From assembly GCA_002479415.1 (NCBI GenBank), contig DLMZ01000058.1, positions 1 through 17,477 on the forward strand: DNA of 17,477 bases, in the 5' to 3' direction. Numbering within the stretch: position 1 is the stretch's first letter; every line of letters starts with the position of its first letter. The stretch comes from Firmicutes bacterium UBA7523. GTDB lineage: Bacteria; Bacillota; Dethiobacteria; Dethiobacterales; Dethiobacteraceae. The notes beneath the pieces were generated by a model. That model was not told the origin of the DNA, did not search any database, and saw only the letters and a list, made by a program, of their open reading frames with translations. Shown in pieces: positions 7,151 through 14,925 of this stretch. The position numbers and the translations under genes are program-made.

Positions 7151-7193
7151 TTGACGTAAATGTGTTGCAAAGGGTAAAATAATTTTGTAAGAT
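7151..7193 (+). promoter_or_regulatory. Overlapping sigma-A-type promoters of the RND operon
   Basis: Two arrangements fit: TTGACG (7151-7156) with an 18-base spacer to TAAAAT (7175-7180), and TTGCAA (7165-7170) with a 17-base spacer to TAAGAT (7188-7193). Transcription would start near 7187 or 7200, just before the palindrome at 7210-7231. A repressor bound there would block the polymerase. Which promoter is used cannot be decided by reading. Confidence 0.5.
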
Positions 7194-7209
7194 TTTTTTT
7201 TGCACTAAT

Positions 7210-7231
7210 GCCGACTGACTGGTCGGTCGGC
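7210..7231. promoter_or_regulatory. Probable TetR-family operator
   Basis: This 22-bp palindrome, centred between 7220 and 7221, has 9 of its 11 base pairs matched. Its half-sites are GACTGACT and GGTCGGTC, flanked by GCC and GGC. The alternating GAC/GTC pattern is typical of TetR-family operators. It lies between the likely transcript start and the first gene of an operon that ends with a TetR gene. Repression of the operon by that protein is inferred. Confidence 0.65.
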
Positions 7232-7250
7232 GAATTTAGGGGGATACATA

Positions 7251-8471
7251 ATGAAGAAAAGTTTAGTTTGGCTTGTGCCGGTAATTCTTGCTGTATTACT
7301 TTCCGGATGCGGTGGGGAGAAGGCGGATGATGTTAGGGAGCCGGATCCCATACCCGTACGAGTGGAGGAAGCTTTAACAGGCAATATAAGTGAAACGGTG
7401 GGGTTCAGTGGTGAAGTAGCGGCGGGGAGTGAGGTGCAGGTTGTGCCAAAAACCTCCGGCCGTGTTGTTCGTGTGGTTGTTAGCGTGGGACAGGAAGTAA
7501 AACAGGGTGACCTGCTAATAGAGCTGGAAGCGCAGGAGCTGGCTGCAGCGCTAAGGCAGGCCGAAGCTGGGTTAGAAATAGCCCGGGCTAATTTAAAAAG
7601 CGCTCAATCCGGAGGTACATTAGCTCAGCTACAGGCTAGCAAGCAGCAGTCTGAGGCCAATTACATAAATGCTAAGGTGAACTTTGAAAGAATGGACTCA
7701 CTGTATGTGCAGGGAGGTATTTCACTGCAGCAGCTTGATGCGAGCCGACTGCAGTATCAGGTTGCAGAAAGTCAGTATAATTTGGCGCATGAGCAGCTTG
7801 CGTTATTTGAGCGTGGTGAAGGTCAGGCTGAGATACTGGCTGCGCAGGTGAAGCAGGCGGAGGCTGGTGTGGAAATGGCCAGGTTGAACTATAATAATTC
7901 TCGAATTACCGCTCCTCTGGACGGAGTAGTGGCAATGCTGGGTGCTGAAGTCGGCACAATGGTTTCACCAGGGATAGCTGTGGCTGCTGTGGTTAACGTG
8001 GAGGGTGTTTCTGTGACTGCGCGTTTGACTGAGCAGACGGTGGGGTTAGTCCAGCAGGGCATGAGGGTAACTGTGGAGATAGCCAGTCTTGGGGAGAGCT
8101 TTGACGGTGAAGTGCGGGAGGTTGCGCCAAGCCCTCTTGCAGGCACCAAGTCTTTCCCTGTCAAGGTTCGTTTGCTTGATGCAGAAGGAGTAAAGCCGGG
8201 GATGTTTGCCCGTCTGCTTATTAACACGGCAGCCAGTGATGATACGGTTATTGTCCCCCGTGCTGCTGTATTGGAGCAGGACGGAAAGCATTATTTGTAT
8301 ACGGTAAAGGACGGCAAAGCAGTAAGGAAGAATGTCGTTACAGGTTTGTATAACGAAAATAGTATTGAAATAGTGAGCGGCCTTTTTGTAGGTGAGCCGG
8401 TGGTTACTGCGGGGCAGCATTTTCTGCGTGATGGTTCTGTGGTGCTGGTGGAAGAGGTGGATGTGCGATGA
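7251..8471 (+). CDS. RND efflux membrane-fusion (adaptor) lipoprotein, HlyD/AcrA family
   Basis: This 406-residue protein starts at ATG 7251, 7 bases after AGGGGG. The signal peptide ends in the lipobox LSGC (Cys20), so the mature protein should be lipid-anchored to the outer face of the membrane. The order is that of adaptor proteins. A first lipoyl/barrel-sandwich half comes at about 55-95 (TSGRVVRVVVSVGQEVKQGDLL). A coiled-coil hairpin at about 95-215 follows, then the second lipoyl half (ITAPLDGVVAMLGAEVG, 219-235) and the beta-barrel and membrane-proximal domains. At the hairpin tip the RLS motif is intact (Arg147, Leu151, Ser158 in RMDSLYVQGGIS). In Gram-negative pumps these residues contact TolC. 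Its last codons overlap the transporter gene in ATGA. It should link the pump to the TolC-like protein two genes on. The substrate is unknown. Confidence 0.92.
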   Translation: MKKSLVWLVPVILAVLLSGCGGEKADDVREPDPIPVRVEEALTGNISETVGFSGEVAAGSEVQVVPKTSGRVVRVVVSVGQEVKQGDLLIELEAQELAAALRQAEAGLEIARANLKSAQSGGTLAQLQASKQQSEANYINAKVNFERMDSLYVQGGISLQQLDASRLQYQVAESQYNLAHEQLALFERGEGQAEILAAQVKQAEAGVEMARLNYNNSRITAPLDGVVAMLGAEVGTMVSPGIAVAAVVNVEGVSVTARLTEQTVGLVQQGMRVTVEIASLGESFDGEVREVAPSPLAGTKSFPVKVRLLDAEGVKPGMFARLLINTAASDDTVIVPRAAVLEQDGKHYLYTVKDGKAVRKNVVTGLYNENSIEIVSGLFVGEPVVTAGQHFLRDGSVVLVEEVDVR

Positions 8472-11400
8472 GCCTTCCTTCCTTAGCTATTAAGCGCCCC
8501 ATTGCTATACTAATGGTGGTGTGTATCGTCTTGGTACTAGGCGCTTTTTCCTTTATTAACCTCCCTGTTGATTTGTTGCCGGAAATGAAATTCCCGATGA
8601 TTGCCGTCTTTACAACTTATGACGGTGCGGCGCCGGAGGAAGTGGAGACAATGGTGACACGACCGCTGGAGGAATCATTGGCTACAGTTCCAGCGGTGGA
8701 AAAAATCACATCTTCTTCCTCGCAGAACAGCTCTGTTATTATGCTGGAGTTCTCTTGGGGGACGGATATGGATTTTCGTGCCCTTGATGTGCGGGAAAAA
8801 ATTGACATGGTCAAAGGATTTCTGCCGTCTGATGTACAGTCCCCGTTTGTATTTCAGTTTGATCCATCTATGATGCCCATAATGTCCATAGCTGTGACGG
8901 GAGACTTGTCGCCGGAGGAGCTAAAACGGGCAGCAGATGATATAGTTAAGCCAAGATTGGAGCGCATTGAGGGAGTAGCGTCTGTTAATGTTTACGGCGG
9001 CGTGGAGCGGGAAATTCAGGTGGAAGTAGACCCATCCAGACTGGCGGCATATGGCCTTAGCTTGGATCAGTTGTCTCAGATTTTGCGTGCCGAAAACCTG
9101 AATGTTTCCGCCGGTCAATTGGTGGAAGGAGCAAATGAGTATCGTGTCCGGTCTCTTGGCGAGTACCGGAGCCTCTCTGACCTGGAGAATTTAGTTGTAA
9201 TGAGCAGTCAGGCGGGTACGCTATATTTGCGTGATGTAGCCGAAGTGAAAGACGGCTTTAAGGAACAAAGCCAGTTAATGCGGACCGACGGCAAGCCGGG
9301 CATATCTGTAGTAGTTAATAAACAGTCCGGCGCTAATACCGTTAAGGTTGCATCGCGTGTTCATAGGGCTATTGGAAATATGGAAAGAAATATGCCTGAG
9401 GGCAGCAGCATTACTGTGCTGTTTGACCAGTCTGAGTTTATTAACCAGTCGGTAAACAGTGTGCTAAGAATTGGCTTGATTGGCGCGCTGTTGGCAGTTT
9501 TTGTACTGTACTTATTCTTGCGTAACCTACGCAGTACGCTAGTTATCGGGCTTGCCATTCCGGTTTCTATTATTTCAACATTTGTACTAATGTATTTTAA
9601 TGGTCTGACCATTAATATTATTACCCTGGGCGGTTTGGCTCTGGGAATTGGTATGATGGTCGACAATGCTATTGTAATACTGGAAAATATTTTCCGCTTC
9701 AGGCAGGAGGGAAAGGGCGCAGCAGAAGCGGCTGCCGAAGGCAGCAACGAGGTATCTGATGCGATTGTTGCAGCAACGCTGACTACTGTAGTCGTATTTC
9801 TTCCCGTAGTATTCGTAGAAGGAATTGCGGCGCAAATTTTCAGTTCTATGGCTTGGACTATAAGCTTTGCGCTTTTTGCATCGCTGGCGGTAGCGCTTAC
9901 AGTAGTGCCTGTTCTTTCCTCACGGCTTCTGAAAGTGCCTGCTGTTAATGGCAGTGGTAATGGGAATAGCCAACTGTCCGCCCGCTTTGGCAGGTATCTT
10001 AAGCGTCTAGAAGAATTATATAATCATACCCTTCGCTGGGCGCTTAGTAACCGTAAAAAAACTGTGGGGATAATGGTTGTTGGCTTTATTGTTAGCTTAG
10101 TGCTGGTGTCTTTTGTGGAAACAGAATTTATCCCTGGTATGGATGATGACGCACTAAGCATTAGCATTAGATTACCCGACGGAGCATCTCTGGATGAAAC
10201 ACAATTTGTTGTAGAGGAAATAGAAACTCGCCTTGCCGCTTATGAAGAAGTTCGCTATGCAGCTATTACAATTGGTGCGGGTAGCGCCATGAACATTGGC
10301 GCAGGCGGCAGCAGCAACCGTGCCAGCGTAGAATTGAAGCTTGTGGAGCGTAGTGAACGCCGTTTGAGCAATAACGAGCTGGCAGATAAAATACGGGAAA
10401 CAGTGAGAACTATTCCAGGAGCAGAAATTACTGTTCGTGCTTCTCAGAATATGAGTATGGGCGGCGGCGGTTCGCCTGTTAACATCCTGATTAAAGGTGA
10501 TTCGCTGGATGTGATGCGGCAGATTACCAATGAGGTTCGTCGTGTTGTGGAAAGAGTGGAGGGAACTCGTGAGGTGTCCACCAGCTTTGATGAAGGTTGG
10601 CCCGAGCTTCTTGTCAGAGTTAACAGAGAGAAGGCGGCAGCATACGGCATTCAGTCCATGACTGTAGCCGGTACCCTACGCACCGCGCTGAGCGGTCAGG
10701 TAGTGACGCACTACCGGACCGGTGGGCGGGAGCTGGATGTGCGCCTGCAGCTCCCACCAGACTTACGCAAAAATATAATCGATCTCGAACGTATTGAAAT
10801 TATGACTTCTTCTGGGCTGCGTGTTCCTCTTGGCGAAGTAGCAGAATTTACCAAATCTACAGGACCGAGCAGTATTTCACGTAACGACCAGATTCGCAGC
10901 GCAAGCGTGACTGCGGACCTGTCCGGTAGACCCATCGGTCCGGTGGCCGCTGACCTCCAAAAAGGGCTAAGCGAGCTAAGTTTGCCTGCCGGTTATACTA
11001 TTGAATTTGGTGGTGACCAGCAGCAAATGGCTGAATCCTTTGGCTCTCTTGGCCAAGCGCTGATTTTGGCAATACTCCTAGTATATATGATTATGGCAGC
11101 ACAGTTTGAATCGCTGCTGCATCCATTTATTATTATGTTTGCTTTGCCGCAGACCTTTATCGGCGTTGTCTTCTCCCTAGTGATAACCGGCAGGACATTA
11201 AATGTGCCGGCATTTATTGGCGTAATTATGCTTGCGGGTATTGTAGTTAATAACGCTATTGTTTTGATTGATTATATTAATAAGCTGCGTGCGCGCGGGT
11301 ACTCCTGCCGAGAGGCCATTCTTGAAGCCGGTACTGTTCGGTTACGCCCGATTCTAATGACTACTATGACTACAGTGCTAGGAATGTTTCCTTTGGCTTT

Positions 11401-11581
11401 GGGCATAGGCTCCGGATCAGAGGTTCAGGCGCCCATGGCTACAGTTGTTATTGGCGGGCTTCTGGCTTCAACAATCTTGACATTGCTGGTCGTGCCGGTA
11501 ATCTACAGTATTATGGAAGATTTGGGGAATAAAGTTCAACGCAAAAAGAAAAATGAAGCAACTGGGGAGGTTGTGTCATGA
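8468..11581 (+). CDS. RND-family efflux transporter (AcrB/HAE1-like)
   Basis: This is a full-length 1037-residue RND pump, close to the usual 1030-1050. It starts at ATG 8468, overlapping the adaptor gene by 4 bases. The N-terminal helix (IAILMVVCIVLVLGAFSF) is followed by PVDLLPEMKFPMIAVFT, the large outer loop, helices 2-6 from about residue 330, a second loop from about 555 and helices 8-12 to about 1020. In helix 4 the motif GIGMMVDNAIVILEN holds Asp399, but the next residue is Asn400, where AcrB has a second Asp. In helix 10 GIVVNNAIVLIDY has Asn at the place of AcrB Lys940. The outer loops, including the funnel/docking part, are not shortened. It should export amphipathic compounds using the ion gradient; the cargo cannot be told. 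Confidence 0.94.
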   Translation: MSLPSLAIKRPIAILMVVCIVLVLGAFSFINLPVDLLPEMKFPMIAVFTTYDGAAPEEVETMVTRPLEESLATVPAVEKITSSSSQNSSVIMLEFSWGTDMDFRALDVREKIDMVKGFLPSDVQSPFVFQFDPSMMPIMSIAVTGDLSPEELKRAADDIVKPRLERIEGVASVNVYGGVEREIQVEVDPSRLAAYGLSLDQLSQILRAENLNVSAGQLVEGANEYRVRSLGEYRSLSDLENLVVMSSQAGTLYLRDVAEVKDGFKEQSQLMRTDGKPGISVVVNKQSGANTVKVASRVHRAIGNMERNMPEGSSITVLFDQSEFINQSVNSVLRIGLIGALLAVFVLYLFLRNLRSTLVIGLAIPVSIISTFVLMYFNGLTINIITLGGLALGIGMMVDNAIVILENIFRFRQEGKGAAEAAAEGSNEVSDAIVAATLTTVVVFLPVVFVEGIAAQIFSSMAWTISFALFASLAVALTVVPVLSSRLLKVPAVNGSGNGNSQLSARFGRYLKRLEELYNHTLRWALSNRKKTVGIMVVGFIVSLVLVSFVETEFIPGMDDDALSISIRLPDGASLDETQFVVEEIETRLAAYEEVRYAAITIGAGSAMNIGAGGSSNRASVELKLVERSERRLSNNELADKIRETVRTIPGAEITVRASQNMSMGGGGSPVNILIKGDSLDVMRQITNEVRRVVERVEGTREVSTSFDEGWPELLVRVNREKAAAYGIQSMTVAGTLRTALSGQVVTHYRTGGRELDVRLQLPPDLRKNIIDLERIEIMTSSGLRVPLGEVAEFTKSTGPSSISRNDQIRSASVTADLSGRPIGPVAADLQKGLSELSLPAGYTIEFGGDQQQMAESFGSLGQALILAILLVYMIMAAQFESLLHPFIIMFALPQTFIGVVFSLVITGRTLNVPAFIGVIMLAGIVVNNAIVLIDYINKLRARGYSCREAILEAGTVRLRPILMTTMTTVLGMFPLALGIGSGSEVQAPMATVVIGGLLASTILTLLVVPVIYSIMEDLGNKVQRKKKNEATGEVVS

Positions 11582-12702
11582 AAAAATTGTGGCTGAATAT
11601 TACGTTGGTCGGAGCAATATTGCTTCTCTGGGCTGCAGGTATTGTGGCGGCCGGGGACTTGCTGACGTTGCGCGGTGCAGTAGAGCAAACGGTTAGGCAG
11701 AATCCGAGGATGAGATTGGCCGAATATGGACTTAGCAAAAGCGTCATAGAATACGATAAGAAAAAGGACATAGCTGACGGCTATCGTAAAATAATGTTCT
11801 CGTTTACTGAGAATTTTGAAGGTGAAGCTGCATTGTTTTGGGCTGCTATAGTTGAGCCAGTAATGGCAGAAAGGGAGAAGCTAAGAGCGGAAAAGCAAAA
11901 AGAATTTACTCGAAACCAACTGGCTTTCGAAGCTCAAGAAAGCTATCTTCGCCTGATAAAAACTAAAGAACAAGAAGCGATTGCGGCTCGCAGTCTAGGG
12001 AGAGCAAGAGAATTAAAGCGTTTGGCCGATGTTGGCTTTCAGGCTGGAACCATGGCCCGCAGTGAGGTTATGAGGGCTGAAGCTCAGGTGTCGGCAATGG
12101 AGGCTGCGTATCTTCAGCTCGAAAGCGCTGTAGCCATTGCCGAAGCGACGCTAAATATGACAATGGGTAGGGAATTTGCCGCCCCGATGCAATTAGGCAA
12201 GGAGTTTAATCTCCCAGAAGTTGACGAGATACATTTGGACTTAGACTTGGAGCTTGGGATTGCCCGTGCCCTGAACAACAATATTGATGTTCTAAGTGCA
12301 CGTAGCGGTGCTGCCATTGCCGATGCAAGAATGGAGTACGCAAGCTACAGATTTGGCAATTATTACAAAGAAGATTATGCAATTGCCGAAATAAGTCAGG
12401 AAGAAGCTGCGCTGCATGTTAAGCTTGTAGAAGATAGAGTCCGGCTGGAGATTTTTGCTTTGTATCAGCGCTTGGCAGGGAAGGAAAAGCAGCTTGAGGC
12501 ACTGCAAAAGAGCGTGGACTTAGCTGCAGAGAGCTACCGCATTTCCGTATTGCGATACGAGCTTGGCGTTGCAACACAAGGAGAAGTGGTAGATGCCCTG
12601 CTGAATTTGTCTGATCAGGAGGCTAAGCTTTTGAACGAACAGTTTGACTATTATCTTGACTATCTTAACTGGAGATTGAAAACCGGTCTTGAGGTGAGCT
12701 AG
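11578..12702 (+). CDS. TolC-like outer-membrane-efflux-family protein lacking barrel segments
   Basis: This 374-residue protein starts at ATG 11578, overlapping the transporter by 4 bases, with GGGGAGG upstream. A signal peptide covers residues 1-25 (cleavage about VAA-GD) and has no lipobox. Two OEP-like halves (PF02321) are seen. The first opens with LTLRGAVEQTVRQNP and continues through QESYLRLIKTKEQEAIAA, GFQAGTMARSEVMRAEAQVSA and ATLNMTMGRE. The second runs through ALNNNIDVLSARSGAAIADA and YELGVATQGEVVDALLNLSD. Where TolC has a long beta-hairpin in each half, this protein has only short stretches (about residues 75-98 and 255-275). By my count the second half is about 45 residues shorter than E. 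coli TolC over the same span. The helical tunnel part is kept. It may be a periplasm-like extension of the pump in a cell without an outer membrane. Confidence 0.85.
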   Translation: MKKLWLNITLVGAILLLWAAGIVAAGDLLTLRGAVEQTVRQNPRMRLAEYGLSKSVIEYDKKKDIADGYRKIMFSFTENFEGEAALFWAAIVEPVMAEREKLRAEKQKEFTRNQLAFEAQESYLRLIKTKEQEAIAARSLGRARELKRLADVGFQAGTMARSEVMRAEAQVSAMEAAYLQLESAVAIAEATLNMTMGREFAAPMQLGKEFNLPEVDEIHLDLDLELGIARALNNNIDVLSARSGAAIADARMEYASYRFGNYYKEDYAIAEISQEEAALHVKLVEDRVRLEIFALYQRLAGKEKQLEALQKSVDLAAESYRISVLRYELGVATQGEVVDALLNLSDQEAKLLNEQFDYYLDYLNWRLKTGLEVS

Positions 12703-13290
12703 GTGAAGATAATGCTGGAGTTAGACAAAAAAGCTCGGATTCTTGCCGCAGCAATGGAGATTTTCGGTGAGCGCCCCTATCATGCGGTTAAAATGGAGGA
12801 AATTGCGGAGCGGGCCAGTGTAGGCAAAGGAACAGTTTATGGATATTTCAGCGGGAAAGATGAGCTTTTTAGAGAGATGATTCACGAAAGCTTTGAAGTC
12901 TATTTCCGTGAGGCACTGGCTGCTGTGAGTGAACAGGGGACAGCCAAGGATCAGCTTAGGAGGCTGTTTCATTATCATTTATATTTTATTGAGAAGCACG
13001 CGTCTGCCGCCCGGATTTTAGCAGGTGAGCGGCGGCTCCCTAATCCTGAAATAGAGGTGGCAAAGGAGCGCTACGCTAATATGAAAGGGTTTCTTTCCCA
13101 ATTGCTAAGCAAAGGAATTAGCAACGGTGAATTCAGGGAGATTGATGTTCAAATAGTATCAGAGATTTTTCTCGGGACATTTACCAGCCTATGGGCCGCC
13201 GTTATTTTTAATGAGTTGCCATTGGCAGAATCTGAGAGTGTAGTAGACAAAATATTGGATTTGTACCTCAACGGCCTTTCAAAAAGCTAG
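12703..13290 (+). CDS. TetR-family transcriptional regulator
   Basis: This 195-residue protein starts at GTG 12703, directly after the TolC-like stop, with GAGGTGA (12691-12697) 5 bases upstream. An in-frame ATG at 12712, behind AGGTGA (12701-12706), is an equally possible start, 3 residues shorter. Residues about 9-60 are a classic TetR DNA-binding domain: ARILAAAMEIFGERPYHAVK, then the helix-turn-helix MEEIAERASVGKGTVYGYFS and GKDELFREMI. The remaining roughly 130 residues form the variable helical ligand-binding and dimer domain. As the last gene of the efflux operon it probably represses that operon through the palindrome at 7210-7231 and is released when a pump substrate binds. The ligand is unknown. 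Confidence 0.92.
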   Translation: MKIMLELDKKARILAAAMEIFGERPYHAVKMEEIAERASVGKGTVYGYFSGKDELFREMIHESFEVYFREALAAVSEQGTAKDQLRRLFHYHLYFIEKHASAARILAGERRLPNPEIEVAKERYANMKGFLSQLLSKGISNGEFREIDVQIVSEIFLGTFTSLWAAVIFNELPLAESESVVDKILDLYLNGLSKS

Positions 13291-13314
13291 CTGCGAGTAT
13301 ATATTACGGCACTA

Positions 13315-13368
13315 ATTATTATTCTTGTCGGCAGGAATGCCCAGTATTTGGCCGAATTGAATAATAAT
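13315..13368. repeat. Interrupted AT-rich inverted repeat before the protease gene
   Basis: ATTATTATTC (13315-13324) is exactly complementary to GAATAATAAT (13359-13368). After three unpaired bases on each side, TCGGC (13328-13332) pairs with GCCGA (13351-13355). The loop is 18 bases. No T-run follows, so a terminator is doubtful. It could be a protein-binding site controlling the S41 protease gene, or a weak end to the efflux operon. Confidence 0.5.
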
Positions 13369-13378
13369 ATAAAGATCT

Positions 13379-13384
13379 GAGGTG
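13379..13384 (+). promoter_or_regulatory. Ribosome binding site that points to a CTG start
   Basis: GAGGTG at 13379-13384 is the only good Shine-Dalgarno sequence near the start of the S41 protease gene. It overlaps the GTG codon at 13382 and so cannot serve it. It lies 6 bases before CTG 13391, which opens LKKILSIALV, the typical beginning of a signal peptide in this region. Confidence 0.5.
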
Positions 13385-14821
13385 TTAATTCTGAAAAAGA
13401 TATTATCAATTGCGCTTGTAATAATATTGCTGGTTTCCTCCTTGGCTTATGCGGCGCCTCTTAATGAGATATACGAAATTATCGAAGCTCGATATATTGA
13501 CGAAGTAGACTCGGCGGCTTTGCGTGCTACGGCACCGGAGGACTTGCATGTATACCTTGCCGACCCTTATTCGAGTTATCTTTCTCCTAAGCAGCTTGTT
13601 AAGTTTCTTGAAGAATTTTCAGGCGGATATGGCGGGATTGGCATCCAGATAATTCAGCATGGGGAAGATATCCTCATTCTCTCAGTATATCCCGGTTCGC
13701 CCGCTGAAAAGGCGGGGCTAAGAGCAGGAGATGTTATCATTAGTGTTGAGGGTTTTACTGTAAAGTCGCTGCCGCTATCTGAGGTTGCTGACCTGATTCG
13801 CGGTGAGGTTGCCACTAGCGTGATTCTTGAGGTGCGCCGCGATAGTACCATTCTAAAGCGCCTTATTTTCCGCGAACAAGTTGATTCTCCCACGGTCTAT
13901 AGTGAATTGATGGGCGACATAGGGTACATATGGATACAATCGTTCAGTGAAAATACACCTCAGCTTTTTAGAAATAAGCTGGCTGCTTTACGGCAGGCAA
14001 ATCCGCGCGGCTATATATTGGATTTGCGTGATAACCCTGGCGGTTCGCTGCCCGCTGTACTCGAAACGGCGGCGGATTTCTTACCAGCCGGTCCGCTGGT
14101 TATCCTGCACGACCGTTATGGAATCGAAGAAATATATTTTAACTTTAATGATGGAGAAGCGTTGCCTAACCTTGTTGTGTTGGTTAACGAGAATTCTGCC
14201 AGCGCGGCGGAGATACTGGCGGGCGCTATTCAGGATTATGAAGCAGGAATCATAATGGGAGAGCAGACCTTTGGCAAAGCATCTGTTCAGACACTTTTTA
14301 TGCTTTCCGACGGCGGTGGTTTAAAGTTAACTACCTCCCGTTACCTCACTGCCAAAGGCCAATCTATTGACAAAATAGGGCTTGCTCCGGATGTAGCAGT
14401 CACAGGCTTTGAGGAGCAGTTTAATGCTGCTGTTCGGCTTATTCGAGGAGCAACCTCAACATTAGTTTTCCAGATTGGCAGCGATAATGCCTGGTTTACC
14501 GGTGGAGATATTATTTCGTATGCCAAGCCTTTTATCAACGGAGGCAGGAGCTATGTCCCGCTTCGATTACTTGCTGAGACAATGGGAGCAAACGTTGTTT
14601 GGAGTCAAGCAAAACGGACTGTGACAATATCCAAGGGCTTTAGAATAATAGAAATTCCAGTTGGTCAAGGCCAAGCGCGGCTAAATGGGCAGTTTTATGC
14701 TATGGACACACCTATATTGAAAGAAGATAGAGTGTTTCTCCCTGCCCGTGCCGTAGCGGAAGCCTTGGGCGGCAGTGTTTGGTGGGATGGTAAAAAGAAA
14801 GAAGTAATTATAGCCTGGTAG
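13382..14821 (+). CDS. Secreted S41 C-terminal processing protease (CtpA-like) with CAO-N tail
   Basis: From GTG 13382 the protein has 479 residues; translation may really begin at CTG 13391. A signal peptide (about 1-25, SLAYA-AP) precedes a PDZ domain (about 82-165, with GGIGIQI and GSPAEKAGLRAGDVIISVEG) and the S41 protease core (about 175-340). The catalytic set of CtpB-type proteases is complete: Ser274 in NENSASAAEILAGA, Lys299 in GEQTFGKASVQ and Gln303. DLRDNPGGSL (214-223) is the usual core strand. The N-terminal region is short, and the large C-terminal helical domain of some Ctp proteins is replaced by two CAO-N repeats (about 365-479, YVPLRLLAETMGA, FLPARAVAEALGG). It would trim or degrade exported proteins outside the membrane. 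It could act in anti-sigma factor cleavage, as some S41 enzymes do, but nothing in the sequence links it to the sigma system here. Confidence 0.92.
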   Translation: MLILKKILSIALVIILLVSSLAYAAPLNEIYEIIEARYIDEVDSAALRATAPEDLHVYLADPYSSYLSPKQLVKFLEEFSGGYGGIGIQIIQHGEDILILSVYPGSPAEKAGLRAGDVIISVEGFTVKSLPLSEVADLIRGEVATSVILEVRRDSTILKRLIFREQVDSPTVYSELMGDIGYIWIQSFSENTPQLFRNKLAALRQANPRGYILDLRDNPGGSLPAVLETAADFLPAGPLVILHDRYGIEEIYFNFNDGEALPNLVVLVNENSASAAEILAGAIQDYEAGIIMGEQTFGKASVQTLFMLSDGGGLKLTTSRYLTAKGQSIDKIGLAPDVAVTGFEEQFNAAVRLIRGATSTLVFQIGSDNAWFTGGDIISYAKPFINGGRSYVPLRLLAETMGANVVWSQAKRTVTISKGFRIIEIPVGQGQARLNGQFYAMDTPILKEDRVFLPARAVAEALGGSVWWDGKKKEVIIAW

Positions 14822-14856
14822 GTCAGCCTAGCGGCCTTATTCTCGACATATATAGT

Positions 14857-14905
14857 AACAACCCCATCAGTTGCATGTTAAATACACGCAGTTGATGGGG
14901 TTGTT
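14857..14905 (+). terminator. Terminator between convergent genes
   Basis: Bases 14857-14874 (AACAACCCCATCAGTTGC) pair with 14888-14905 over 18 positions, two of them G-U in the RNA, around a 13-base loop. TTCT follows on the plus strand. It lies 35 bases after the protease stop and 20 bases from the end of the minus-strand gene. It may also serve that gene, although the tail on that strand is weaker in T. Confidence 0.82.
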
Positions 14906-14925
14906 TCTATGTAAATGTAGCTTTT

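Larger units (their letters stand above)
6840..7250. other. 411-base gene-free interval: structured repeats, then RND operon control region
   Basis: Two parts can be seen. Bases 6841-7112 hold an inverted repeat and a 121-bp tandem duplication. Bases 7113-7250 are AT-rich and hold two overlapping housekeeping promoters, a run of nine T (7193-7201), a TetR-type palindrome and the ribosome binding site AGGGGG (7238-7243). Short open frames cross the repeats on both strands, but none has a fitting ribosome binding site or recognisable protein pattern, and they differ mainly by the duplication. I regard the interval as non-coding. Confidence 0.75.

Noticed and set aside
6820..7170. Short overlapping open frames on both strands across the repeats (60-99 codons)
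   Set aside because: They exist because the 121-bp unit lacks stops in some frames, they repeat one another, and none has a fitting ribosome binding site or known protein pattern.
7193..7201. Run of nine T before the RND operon as a terminator
   Set aside because: No stable hairpin directly precedes it; only a 6-bp stem with a long loop can be drawn, so it is more likely promoter-region AT-richness.
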